Position numbers and translations under genes: made by a program. The notes below the pieces were generated by a model. The model was not told where the DNA came from. It searched no databases and saw nothing but the letters and a program-made list of their open reading frames with translations. This document shows, one piece after another, positions 52,801 to 63,995 of a stretch of DNA of 64,000 bases (the stretch's first letter is position 1; the number at the start of each line of letters is the position of its first letter). The DNA is taken from NCBI GenBank assembly GCA_034670405.1, contig JAXDDX010000001.1:14084501-14148500 (forward strand), read 5' to 3'. The DNA is from Hoplostethus atlanticus. Its lineage: Eukaryota; Chordata; Actinopteri; Trachichthyiformes; Trachichthyidae.

Positions 52801-53305
52801 GGATTCACATGTTTGTTTACTCAAGAGATAATAGAGATGGGGTTCGCGTTCTCCTCAATTACTGTGTCTCCCCTTCAGAGCATCTCTAGAGCTGACTGAT
52901 GCATTTCCTGTCCGCTCGCCGCCTGCATACTTTTCTGCCTTCGCATTTATTTTCCTTAGCATGTTGAGAGCAGTCGGTAAACTGAGGTGTACGGTTGTCA
53001 CCAGTGTGTGTTGAAGTGCGATCTAAGATAGTTTTATGCTCTCAAAACTGCCGAGGGCATCGAAAAAAAGAAATCTAAGTGCAGCACACGCACGTAAATG
53101 AAACACCCCCTCGCCCCCCACCAGACATATGGATGTGGTTAGGGTGGTGGTGTCTGACTGTGTACTGTGTCTGGGAAGAGTCAGGATGACATATTTGTTT
53201 GTCACTGGGCCAGGTAGTGAGCATGTGTAGGCACAGGGCCAACTAGCCGTCAGCAGCGTAGAGGCAGAAAGGACTACCATACTTGCAGGCATGCAGAAGT
53301 GTACA

Positions 53306-53329
53306 TACACACACACACACACACACACA
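53306..53329. repeat. (CA)n microsatellite
   Basis: About 12 AC units, followed by a second short run after one interruption. Confidence 0.9.
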
Positions 53330-56300
53330 GACACACACCCCACCTTGTTGCCCTGCTGGAGGGTGGTCTTATCGCAACAGGGAATAAAGCTGCTTGGCGG
53401 AATCAAAGGAGGAGGAGGAATTGGAGGTAAAGGCAGCCGCGAACAGCGTGTTGTCGAGTGGGAAACCTGCCACCCTGCCCCCTCCATCAAACACCCAGTT
53501 TTGGACGACCACCTCTGTCCAAAAATGGAGGAAGCCCTTGTTCCAATCTCTCCCGCAAAGTGCCTTAACTAAACACCTGAGGTGGTGTCTCTTAAGCCCC
53601 TGCATTGGCCGGAGAGGCTGCAGGAGAGCCTGTCAGAGGAGCCTCGTAAATCCATGCCGGATCCCCTCGTAGCAGCAGTTGGGATGTATTAACACCGCAC
53701 AGCGGACCTCTCTGGCACAGTCTGCAGAAAGCACATCCCCCGGGCCTCATAGGCCTGAGTCCACTTCATCTTATTTTAGAGTTTCTGCTCGCTTGTTTAG
53801 ATTGAGAAGTGGCGAGGCTACGGCGCTTTCGCCTCTCCACTCCAATGTTTTTTAGGGATGGATTGAACGCCTATAGTGAGATTTGTGTTGAGTGTTGAAG
53901 AGGACATCCTTAGGGGTTCATGCGAAGTTCAGATGACAGCTTTTGGATCGGGGCTGAGGGAGGTAATGGCAGTTTTGAAGGAGTGGCGCATTTCATTGCC
54001 ACTCAGATTGTTGATGATTTACATCTGTTGAAAAGCATAAACTTTCTCTTACCTCTGTTCTTTTCTTTTTTTTTTTCTTTTTTTTTTTACACTTGTGATA
54101 TTTCAAACCAAAAGTTGTACCTTCCCAGTGTTACTTCTGCCTGAAACTGCATTAACATATGTTTGGCTCAGTGCACACTTCCCTCAAAAATCATAAAAGT
54201 TTATCGCCTCAGAGTCGGTTTAGAACTTTCTTTCGTGAGACCTAGTCAGATCGAGGTTTCTCAGCATGGGTACACTACACGTTGTTATTCTGCAGTTCAT
54301 ATGCCACTGTACATGTATCCGACTGTCAGTAGTGTACGTTACACCAGAGATTCATTGGAAGAGATTCATTGCCTTACATAAGCTCATTAAAGTCATCCAG
54401 TGAGCCTCCTCCTCCGAAGGGTCACATCAAGGTGGGGTCATCTTTTGAAGTATTAAGCTATATAGTAGGATCTATTTCATGCAGAGGTGATGACATGATG
54501 GAGTCTAATCCCTTTTGTTCATTTTTGTTTATACTCCTTTGAACAAACTCGGTGGCTGATCCCATAACCCTCAAAAACATACATGCCGTGTCGCTGACTG
54601 CCAACTAGTGATACACAGCCGTGGTATTAACCTTTGTTCGACAGGAAGTGGGCCCGCTGACTGTCTAAACATCAGTTGTTGCTTAGTGACCTGAGCGCCT
54701 TCTGTTCTGGCCTTTGACTTGAACCGACACTGTTATTTTCAGTCAATCACAGTGAAAGTCCACGTGACTACAAGCTTTAGAAACACTCCCAGTTGTCTGT
54801 GTCTTGGAACCATTCATTCCTGATTCCTGTCGATAACACTGATAGTTCTGATTGTTTGGCAGAGATGCTTTCATTTTGTACCCAAGTTGTTTTGTTTTTG
54901 CCCAGGAGCTTAAATTGGTTTGCAGTAGTCATGGAGTGAATCAGTTTTGGCTCATTATATAATGGTTTGGATTGGGCACATTCTCTGTATGTTCTTAAAA
55001 GAATATAGAGATATTCAACAACATCTGATGCAACTTTTCCCTAATTCTGGACTTCCAGTGTCTTCCATCTGTCATTGGCCCCTCTGGGTGTGATTTACTG
55101 CGTCCTGTCTGCAGCAGCTTCACCCACCTATTCCTCTGGATTTCCACGAGGGAGCTGACCGCAACACTTTTGACAGTTGCTCTGAAATTAGTGAGAAATT
55201 GTGATGTGGATTGAAACGGTGACCTTTCTGTTGCCAAGCAACTGAATAACCTCTTTACAGTGGCATATCCCCTGTTATGAAATACTGAAGCACCAAGGGT
55301 TGTTGTCAAGTCTCTCCCTATGCTTTTGACAGCTGACCTTACACAAGTTGTTTTTTTGTAATGGCTGTGATATTTTCAGACTGACTGCATTTTGTGTGGA
55401 TGGCGTGTAGCTTTACGGAGCTCAGTACTGGTAGACCTGTTTAATATCAATAAACCCTCTGATTGGTGTGACTTTGAAATTCTTGAATTTGTGAATTAGT
55501 TGTCTGCATGGTGTAGTCATGGAAGCAGGTCTGAGTTGTGGCCTGAGTGCTCAACCCCTGCTACATGCATCAGCAGTCATCATTAGCAGGGCCACAGTCA
55601 GACGTCCCCAGAGGTTACCGAATCCTCTCCTCGCTGAATCAATTTGGAAATGACAATTGACACGGGAGGAAATCAATAGTACACCCCCAAAGCAGTGGTG
55701 ATATTATGAATTTTATGATCATAAATAGGACATGTTAGTCCCCCTGAGCACGCAGAAATGGACTGACCACATCCAATGGCGTTAAAGGAATGTGAAGTTA
55801 GCAGTCGTTGCCCTGTTGAAGTGGTGAAAAGAGTTTACAGGACTATGATCGTATGACCCCCACCATGATGTACATGTCATCCCTTCTTTATTGATACTCA
55901 GTCTTCTATTGCCTTTTCTTCTATTTGCCATTTTTCATAAAGATCTTTCAATAAGAAACTTTCCTAAGCACAGGTACAAGGTCTCCCTTTCCCTGAGTAC
56001 GGGTCAGTGCTGCAGGACACGAGTGGATGTTGCTCTGCGTGTATCAGCTGGTGATATTGTGGAAAGGAAGTTCAAATTTTTTTAAACAGGAGTTGGGTTT
56101 TCCAACATAAACACAATAAAAAAAAAAAAGTCTGGTTGATCTTAACAGTGGAACAGGCCAGTGGGGAATACGTCCAGCCATTTTTCAGTGCACTGCCAGC
56201 AAAGTGTAAAACATTCAAACACACCATAAATATTTCATAAGCATTTCCATACGGCATGTGGGAAAGTGTTTAATATATGTCCGTAATATGATGAATAGGG

Positions 56301-56978
56301 CTCATATATGTGTGTTTATTTTGATATGCCTATGGAGGCCAGGTGAACTAAAAGGAAGAAATATGTGCATTAATTGAAAATTATGATGTAAGGTTGCCTT
56401 TGTTCATAAACACTCAATGAATCCTGATTCATAGTAAATATTCTGGCTTTAATAAAAGACAAAGTGACTGTGCCATTTCCCTTTTTTTCTTCCCGGCCAG
56501 TTTATAAGCCCCAATAAGAAAGAAACTGGCTCCTAACTGATTTCTGCCTACTTCACAGGTTTCCAAAAAGGTAATACAGCAGCCAAAATAAAAACTTGAA
56601 AAGTATTTTCCATTTTGTGGAAACACATATTAAAGCTACTTATAACACTTGGTTGACTGAGTTGGTCATGAACACACATTTTTCCCCACATTGTATTACA
56701 TAACCGTGCTAAGGTTTTCCTTTTTCCATTTCTAACCATTTCATTCTTGAGCTGATGTGATGGTAAGGTCAGAAATCAATATTACATGCAATCCTATGCT
56801 CAGTTTACCAATGTAGTCTGGATCAAAATCAAATGTGAGAGAGAGTCAGACAATTATATTTATATATATTATAAAAGCGTCAAGCCAGCTGGTTTTCTGG
56901 TTCTAACAGTTGTTCCACTTTTGTTTCCAGCCGATCGAGTGTTTGAGCCCAGTTTTTTGTGTTTTCTCTGTCTTTCAG

Positions 56979-57825
56979 AGGAAGAACGTCCACCTGCTGC
57001 TGAATGTGTTTTTGTTGGCAGCCTGGGGAGCTGTGCTGCTGGCCTGCCGCCTATATTGGATGGGCAACAAACCTCCCAACTTCTCCAACTCCGACAACCC
57101 AGCGGCCGACTCCCCCTCACTCCTCACCAGAACTTTGACCTTCTTCTACCTGCCTGCGGTCAACATTTGGCTCCTCCTCTGCCCAGACACACTCAGCTTT
57201 GATTGGTCCATGGACGCCCTGCCTCTGATCAGGAGCCTTGCTGATTGGAGGAACCTTCATACGACAGCCTTCTATTTGGGATTGCTGTTGCTGGCTTGGT
57301 TTGGCTTGCGGACGCATCAGACAGCCAAGAGCAAGGAGACCAACGGCAAAGCGCACCCTTACACCAATGGCAGGAACGGGAACAGTAATGGACACAGCTA
57401 CCAATGCAATGGCCAGGAACAAATAAACAGCTCCCACACAGAGTCTCACACTAATAGTACACAAAACGGTACCAAAAAGCACTATGAGACGAGGACTCCA
57501 CTGCCCACCACTGAAAACGTTGTGGTGTTCTCACTGGGCCTGTTGGCTATCCCTTTCCTCCCTGCCACCAACCTGTTTTTCTATGTGGGGTTTGTGATAG
57601 CAGAGAGAGTACTGTACATCCCCAGCATGGGCTTTTGCCTGCTGGTGACGGTGGGGATGAGGTCCCTGTACGTCCGTCTGCGACGCCGGTCCTCCAGGAC
57701 CATGTTAGTGTACTGCAGCGCAGCCCTGGTCCTGCTGTTTGGTGTTAAAACCGTTTTGAGGAACCAGGACTGGCAGAACGAGGAGATGCTCTACAAGTCA
57801 GGGATTTATGTCAACCCTGCTAAAG
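56979..57825 (+). CDS. tmtc2: TMTC2 exon 3 (DUF1736 region and later membrane segments)
   Basis: The exon has 282 codons plus one base, with acceptor tctttcag before 56979 and donor gtaagg from 57826. It joins exon 2 as ...LLYK|RKNVHLLL.... Recognisable blocks in order are 'RLYWMGNKPPNFSNSDNPAA', 'LLTRTLTFFYLPAVNIWLLL', 'CPDTLSFDWSMDALPL' and 'DWRNLHTTAFYLGLLLLA', which form the DUF1736 signature of TMTC proteins. A hydrophilic, Asn/Gly-rich variable loop follows (about 57324-57500), holding three N-X-S/T sequons. Then come 'NLFFYVGFVIAERVLYIPSM' and two more hydrophobic stretches, ending at 'NEEMLYKSGIYVNPAK', which leads into the TPR half. The reading frame stays open upstream to about 56910, across a second plausible acceptor at 56930, so a longer in-frame exon form is possible. 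The methionine at 56910 lies in the intron and is not a true start. Confidence 0.95.
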
Positions 57826-59574
57826 GTAAGGCGCAACTTTAACGCATTTAACGTTGTCACTCACAGTAGCAAACAGTTACATTCCCACTTACATTCCCAC
57901 TTGCTTACAACTACTTACACTACTTACATACACACATATATGCACATGGCTATAATCAGACACACATACACACACAATAACCTCCTAGTCCCATCATATT
58001 TGGTTGTCTGTCTGAATGGCATGAGGAAGAGGCTCTTAGGCAAGGTGTTAAATCCGATAACGTGCCATCTCTTTCAGTCTTCAGCACTGAATAATTCATT
58101 GTGAAGCTGCTATAAAATGTCTTCACTTCATCACTCCACCTCAGAATATGTTAAAGTTCACAAGTTGAACTCTTGTGCCCCTGAGACAAGATCAGATTGG
58201 TGTAATTGCTATAATACAATACACGTTAGTTTGTAATAAGTGAGGTAGTCATAATCCTATAACACTTCCATTGTAAACCCACCATACCACAATGCGCTCT
58301 CTCACTGGGAAGGGCACCGTCACTGACATGGCAACGCTTTCTGATTTGCAAACAAAATATTGAAAAGCATTCAAGGTCACCAGGCCCAGAGTCCCGTCCA
58401 AAGCTTGTAGTACACAGTGTGTTCCAGAGATGCTGAGGACGAAAGCAGGACAGGAACTTGCAAGGTAACAGCAGGACACATTGTGTTAGCTAATTTCCCT
58501 TTCAGATTCTGCAGCCGCACCGAGGCATGACAGCTGTTTGTTCTGGCAGCAGCAACATCCCTGACTCACACTCTTATAATACCTGAGACTGCAGTGACTC
58601 GTTTGAACTTCAACATTTTCAGGATGAACAAAGTAATTCTTTGGTAAATCACAAAATCTCAGAAACTCCTCTAAGATGCATAACTGGATGGCCAATTGGA
58701 TGGCGGAAGTTTGGTTTGTTTTTCTGCCTGCCTTTATTTATGTTGAATATCCTACTGGGATCTCAGAGTCAGATGCTTTCACTTACGGCGTTTAAATAAA
58801 TACATTGCTTAAAGGCGCATTTGGCAATAAGTTAGCACTCTAAACACATTTCAACAAAAGCGCAGGCGGGATGAGTCATGATTTTTACTTTCCCATTTTA
58901 TACGGCCACTGGAGATGCAGGAAGAAACAAGGTCCCAGAGGCAAATTTACACATACTGATGCAGTCATGCAGAACACCATGAATGCACATTTACAGTGTG
59001 CGTCCAGGTCTGTATCCAGTTACTGTATTGATTTAATTGTCAAAAGGTTTCTACACTCCACATCAAATCTAAAAAGCAAATCGATAAAGATGCATTTTCA
59101 CAAAGAGATGGGTATTGACAGCTAGATAGTAACCATGCAGATGTCATTATTCCAGCTTGTTCCCCTGTGATTTTCTATTGACTGCACTGATTTTTTGTTG
59201 TAGTTTTTTTGTCTGATCCCCAGATTAAGTTTTATATACCTCAGTCTACTTATAATGGCTCTTAGTGACCTTATTATACCTGTCAATTACTGCACTCTCC
59301 ATTCAACAATAATGCTGTTAATTCTGCAGTAAGGAGGTCTACTTTTCATACCTACTCAAGCAGTTAGGAATAATTGGTGGTTTTTCGCACCAAGCTTCCC
59401 TGGTGTGTCTGCTCTTTTTACCCATGGTGTCTTTCTGCACCAGCTGCAACACGAGCAGGACAACCTTCCTTTTGCGAGGGGGAAAAAACCACCCAACCCG
59501 TGGCATAATAGGCAAATAAAAGTTTCCTTTTGCCCTCTTGGGTTAATCCTTTCTTCTTCTTTCTTTCCTGTCAG
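57826..59574. other. intron 3
   Basis: This 1749-base intron has a canonical donor (gtaagg) and acceptor (ctgtcag). It contains a short tandem duplication of an 'acttacattccc'-like word near 57875-57900 and scattered short CA runs. I saw no other feature. Confidence 0.8.
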
Positions 59575-59689
59575 CGTGGGGGAACCTTGGGAACGTCCTG
59601 AAGAACCAGGGCAAGATGGAGGAGGCCGAGCAGGCGTACAGGAACGCCCTGTATTACCGCAGGAACATGGCGGACATGCTGTACAACCT
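59575..59689 (+). CDS. tmtc2: TMTC2 exon 4 (first TPR)
   Basis: This 115-base exon has acceptor tttcctgtcag and donor gtgagt (59690). It completes an alanine codon begun by exon 3 and leaves two bases of a leucine codon. It encodes A-W-G-N-L-G-N-V-L-K-N-Q-G-K-M-E-E-A-E-Q followed by 'AYRNALYYRRNMADMLYN', a standard 34-residue tetratricopeptide repeat with W-LG-Y-A-Y-A spacing. TPRs form paired helices for protein binding; in TMTC2 they are reported to face the ER lumen and to bind ER proteins such as SERCA2B and calnexin. That is literature knowledge, not visible here. The exon was too short to stand out on length and was found by phase and homology. Confidence 0.95.
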
Positions 59690-60209
59690 GTGAGTTTGTA
59701 TTGTAGGATTTAGTGTTTTCATTCGATATTTTATTTTCATTATATGCTATCCTAATTATGATGATAGTGAGGAAATAAAGCTCAGAAATGTTGTCTTACA
59801 TGCTTGTATGTTTAGTATCTTTCAAGTGTGTCCTGTTACACATGGCCGTCTCCGTGACACGAGTGAGTGTCAACAATTGGACCATCTCTCCTTTCACATG
59901 GGCATGTGTGTCCACTGATGAGTGCTGTGCTGCACACAAAGGAAGTGCTGTCTTGTCTTGTATTCCCCAGAGTGCTGTCTCCCTGACAGGCTTGTTATTA
60001 ATCATGGTGTTTCAGCCTAAGGGGGAACACAAGAGCCACAGCCAATACTCACACTCAAAGAGTTCTAAATCTTCCTCCTCAGATTTATCAGCTGCTTTTA
60101 TTCTTGTCTTATTCTGAAGGAGACTTTTAACTTAAACGCCGCCTCTTGTAAGTTGTTTTTTTTTTACTCTCTAACCTTCCCATATATTCATTCCTTTTGT
60201 CTCCTCCAG
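59690..60209. other. intron 4
   Basis: This 520-base intron runs from gtgagt to ctcctccag. Nothing else is recognisable, apart from a T run near 60157 that is part of the normal pyrimidine-rich 3' end. Confidence 0.85.
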
Positions 60210-60295
60210 TGGTTTGCTGCTACAGGAGAACAACAAGTTCTCAGAGGCACTCCACTACTATAAGCTGGCCATTGGCAGCCGGCCAACTCTGGCTT
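60210..60295 (+). CDS. tmtc2: TMTC2 exon 5 (second TPR)
   Basis: This 86-base exon follows acceptor tcctccag and ends at donor gtaagt (60296). It completes a leucine codon from exon 4 and encodes 'GLLLQENNKFSEALHYYKLA' and 'IGSRPTLA', a second TPR almost identical to my recollection of human TMTC2. It ends with the first base (T) of a serine codon that exon 6 completes. Intron 4 before it is only 520 bases, the shortest complete intron in the window. Confidence 0.95.
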
Positions 60296-61863
60296 GTAAG
60301 TACAGCTTCTCTTTTTATTGACAATCTCCAGCTCTTGTGGTTGTGGCTGTGCTGTGTCCAGGCAACAGTGAATATGGGCTGTGGTTTCCTGGAGGGGGAG
60401 GGGGGGGGGTTCGGGGCGGGGCGGGGGTAGGCGGTGAAGGGCAGTAGATATATTGCTGAATTAAACATTCGACACAGCTCTCAGACTACCTTTCAAAGTC
60501 TAGTCATGTCACAACAGATCAAACAATTGCCCAACGTCATTTATTATGAATCCAGGCCATGACTCTCATTCGGTTTCATACCCACATCTACTTCTTTCTC
60601 TCTTAATGTTATTTTGATGTGTCCTTCTCATCCCCTCCTCTCCCCTTTCTGAAGGATTTCACCCTAATTTGGCTGCTTTTTTCCTTGAGCTGAATCTCCC
60701 ATACAGTGTCACGTCAGGTCTTTACCAGCATATCGAAGCGGTCTCATTCCCTGATGAGTATAAATCGCTCACCGTCCTACCTGATTATTCAATAAATTAG
60801 CCCCCCATTGTTCTAGGCATCAGTCAATGACAGATAAACAGAGAGTCTTAAATGTCTCATCCTTTCTTTCCTTTCAGATTAATTATAGACCTCATCGAGA
60901 TCGCGGTTAGACTAGAACATTTCCATTCAGCATGCAATTATCCAATCTGTTACAGCCGATAACAAGGTTAATTAATTAGCCTGAGCAGGGGGAGACGGTA
61001 AAGACAGAATGAGAATGTGACAGCTAAAAAACATGTTTCAAGGTTGCACCATTACTCACTGTCTAATTGAGAGCTAGCTGGTGCAAACTAGAGCATTTTT
61101 TTTTTTTTATTAAAGATGCAGAAGCTATCCTGCTTTACGATAAAGCTCTACTGATTCCCTTCACACTGTCTGCACGCAGCACACAGAGAACCCGCTATGA
61201 CAGCCTGCTGCAGTTGGAAATAACTGCTTTCCTCTCTCTGTGGTTTCCTTTATCTATTCCCGTCCCAGTGCAGATCCATTCTTTGGAAAAAAAAAAAAGA
61301 AAAGTCAAGCTATCTACCATTGAATGCAATGCCGTGGCATACAGAATGATGTGGTATAAAGTTGATGTAAACTTTTGAGATACAAATCCCAAGAAGGAAG
61401 AGGAGGAAGAAGATGACTTGTTTGTGGATTTGCCGATGACACTGCTTCAGTAGTTGAATGCCGTTTGATTCCGTAGAATCCCGTCCATTCCCCATTTGAC
61501 TTGAATATGTATCAGCACCCTGTGGAGGAGCCTTCCAGATTGATCTGCTTTAGTCAATTTATTCCAACAGCCAGACTTGATAGGGAGTAGTTTAGAGAGA
61601 TGGGCCCACAGAGCCTAATTACTCTCCAGCTGCATATCGATCATTAGATGTTTGGCTTTCACCATCAACGGAGAAGTTTAACAAGCATGCCAGTATTCCA
61701 CAGGATCCTGGCAAAGGTCAAACGCAAAGTATCAAAAAGATTAACAGTGGTTTACGGTTTGCTCCCACTGGTGCATTTCATTTTTAGTAACTGGTTGTAA
61801 CTCACCACTTTCAACGCCACAGGCTCTCTCATGACTCTACGTTTTCTCTCGTTCCCCCCACAG
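60296..61863. other. intron 5
   Basis: This 1568-base intron runs from gtaagt to cccacag. It contains a strongly G-rich stretch about 95 bases after the donor (60391-60434), a T run near 61097 and an A run near 61289. No coding signal is present. Confidence 0.85.
60391..60434 (+). repeat. G-rich tract with quadruplex potential in intron 5
   Basis: G runs of 5, 10, 4, 4 and 5 bases are separated by one to three bases, about 95 bases after the exon 5 donor. They lie on the transcript strand, so an RNA G-quadruplex is possible. Confidence 0.8.
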
Positions 61864-62048
61864 CGGCCTACTTGAACACAGGCATCGTCCTGATGAATCA
61901 GGGTCGCCTAGACGAGGCCAAGCGCACCTTCCTAACCTGTGCCGATATCCCTGATGAGAACCTGAAGGACCCTCACGCCCACAAGAGCTCTGTCACCAGC
62001 TGCCTGTACAACCTGGGCAAGCTGCTCCACGAGCAGGGACACCAGGAG
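61864..62048 (+). CDS. tmtc2: TMTC2 exon 6 (third and fourth TPR)
   Basis: This 185-base exon follows acceptor ttcccccacag and ends at donor gtaaca (62049), phase 0. It encodes 'SAYLNTGIVLMNQGRLDEAK' with 'RTFLTCADIPDENLKDPHAH', then 'KSSVTSCLYNLGKLLHEQGH' and Q-E. That is one TPR, the extended linker that characterises TMTC2 between TPRs, and the first helix of the next TPR, which exon 7 completes. The reading frame stays open past the donor to about 62153, but the residues after Q-E no longer resemble TMTC2, so the donor call is firm. Confidence 0.95.
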
Positions 62049-62091
62049 GTAACAGCCCAAACTGCATGTTCACATGTACCTCCGAAAAACT

Positions 62092-62325
62092 TTAGAAATA
62101 TGTTTCAAATTATACAAAAAATGCCCCAAAAACGTATTTGTACATGTAGATGACATTTTGGACACTGAAATTATATATATTTTTTATTTACTGTTGACAA
62201 CATATATCTACAAGTATATCTAAAACATATTTCAGTCAAAATATCAAATATTTCAAATGTTTGTCATCTGCATGTACAAATATCGTCTTTCACCAGTATT
62301 TATATAATTTAAAACATATCTCCAA
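62092..62325. repeat. long imperfect palindrome in intron 6
   Basis: Left-arm blocks 'gaaatatgtttcaaattata' (62095), 'tatttgtacatgtagatgac' (62135) and 'ttttggacactgaaattata' (62156) pair with right-arm blocks at about 62301-62323, 62262-62283 and 62224-62241, in the reverse order expected of a hairpin. The loop is roughly 62180-62215. No coding content is present. It may be a foldback MITE or the remains of an inverted duplication. Confidence 0.7.
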
Positions 62326-63167
62326 GCATATGAAGTGTAAATGTGGAAATGATTTATTTATCTATTGGAGTGGTGACACACACTCCCTCGCTCACTCATG
62401 CTGTCTGTCACACACAAGGTCCTTTCATTCATTAATCAGAAAAAGTTCAAGTAGTGTTCATGTACGTAAAAGCTGAAAAATGTAAAGCTAGAGTGAACTG
62501 AACTGAAATGCAAGGAAGCATCGGGGTACACGGAGAAAACTCAGTGTTTTATATGGATAGTTTATATGGATAGGTTCCAAAATTGCCTCTGTCACAGGTG
62601 ACACAGTGCTTTGCACAGATAAGCCACAGGCTATCTCTAACAAATTCATTCTCTTTCCTGCCCCCCTGAAGACCCACCGTATTGTCGGAGATCAACTGGT
62701 TTTCCAATGCCGCCCATTTATATTGTGCTCAAGCTGCTGCCTGCTGCTGATTCAATCAAGAATGAAGCCGTAGTAATGAAGATTCAATGAAGGCTTTTGT
62801 AGTTTGCTGGTGTGCAGGTGAAAGAGAGCAGTCCCACCTCCTCCCACGTCCAATCACAGTATTTGCTTCCACACTAAGAGAGTTCCAGCTCCTTGTACCA
62901 TTTAAACTCTTAACGGATTCCGAGGTGAATCGCTGGACCTTTTATACTATCGAGTCAATATGTGACACTGCTCTAGTTTTCTTAATAGGCATGACACTGA
63001 GGATAGACCCTTTCTGCTCGGCTCTGTCTCAACCACCCTCTCAGCGACCTCCAATTCCACGCTGTGTATTCACAGTGTCAGGGTCCAGGCAGCAGGGGAG
63101 GAATGACTAGTTACCCCAGCACCGGTTTCTCTGGCGTGGTCTCTCTCTGGTCTCTAATGCACAGCTA

Positions 63168-63183
63168 CCCCCCCCCCCCCCCC
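63168..63183. repeat. homopolymer C16 next to exon 7 acceptor
   Basis: Sixteen C bases, followed by tctttttttg, form the upstream part of the exon 7 polypyrimidine tract. The run ends 26 bases before the exon. Confidence 0.9.
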
Positions 63184-63209
63184 TCTTTTTTTGTTTGTTT
63201 CATTCATAG

Positions 63210-63288
63210 GAGGCCCTCTCCGTGTATAAAGAAGCAATACAGAAAATGCCAAAACAATTTGCACCACAGAGCCTCTACAACATGATGG
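63210..63288 (+). CDS. tmtc2: TMTC2 exon 7 (TPR helix), last exon in window
   Basis: This 79-base exon follows acceptor ttcattcatag and ends at donor gtaagt (63289). It encodes 'EALSVYKEAIQKMPKQFAPQ' and S-L-Y-N-M-M plus one base of the next codon, a glycine expected by homology. It completes the TPR started in exon 6. An uninterrupted run of 16 C followed by a T-rich tract lies just upstream, making an unusual polypyrimidine tract. The remaining roughly 180 C-terminal residues, by comparison with the human length, must come from exons beyond the window, since no matching coding block is visible in 63289-64000. Confidence 0.93.
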
Positions 63289-63961
63289 GTAAGTGCTCTT
63301 TTCACTAATGGACTACTTTTTCTTTTTCTACCGAAGAAGAAATAACAGATAATGGACCAGAGGGCAATGGGTTATTTTGGGAAGGTTTGGTGTGTCTGCT
63401 GAACTGCATGCAGTCCTTTCATAGCTACCTGGAGATGCCAGCTCCTGAGCTGAACCAAGCTTTAAATACGCATTAGAACTTAGTAATTGCAAATGATGGA
63501 TGCAGAGGGTCGATTGTGCCTAAGGCAGTTGGTTTTCAAAGGTGCTGTTTTCATAGTAATTGATTAGAAACATCAAGCCAGCGTTAGAGTATATATATAT
63601 AATCAGTAGTCATAGTATATATATATATATATATAACGCAAAAAGCATGAAAATCATCTTCAGTCAGGTTGCTGCTCAAGCTGTTCTGCAGTGCTTTGCC
63701 CCAGACACTGAGCTTTCCAATAGCGTGTTAACAATGTTAATTTGCTTTCCGCTACAAGAATAACTCCCACTCCTCGCGTTACGGCTGCGAGAAAGCAGCT
63801 GCCGACGGAGTTTTGACTTTTGATTTTGAAAAACAATATCCATTTCAAGTGGCCCCCAGTTCCACACACCCGATGCTTGTCGCACAAAATGCCAGACCTC
63901 CTTCATCTCCAGCGCCTTGCTTTGAGGCTCATTATAGCTGCTCTCTCTCTCTCTCAAACTA

Positions 63962-63995
<34 letters not shown>

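Larger units (their letters stand above)
40281..56978. other. intron 2, remainder up to exon 3
   Basis: This long non-coding stretch holds microsatellites (CA at 40958-40982, GA-rich at 41490-41616, TG at 43396-43476, GA at 44067-44100, ATTC-type at 45015-45356, GA at 46061-46098, CT at 48137-48163, CA at 53306-53329). It also contains fragments of dispersed repeats at 44553-44645 and 46214-46265 and probable tRNA-derived SINE remains near 50.9 and 52.75 kb. No exon resembling TMTC2 or any other gene was seen. A second acceptor-like site sits at 56921-56930, 48 bases before exon 3. Confidence 0.55.
62049..63209. other. intron 6
   Basis: This 1161-base intron runs from gtaaca to ttcatag. It carries a long imperfect palindrome shortly after the donor (about 62092-62325) and a run of 16 C near the acceptor. 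The rest is unremarkable. Confidence 0.85.

Noticed and set aside
56910-56978. Methionine-started extension upstream of exon 3 as an alternative N-terminus
   Set aside because: It lies in the intron before the acceptor, with no promoter evidence. Only the in-frame alternative acceptor at 56930 is considered plausible.
62049-62153. Open frame continuing past exon 6
   Set aside because: Similarity to TMTC2 stops exactly at the gtaaca donor, and exon 7 resumes the expected protein in phase.
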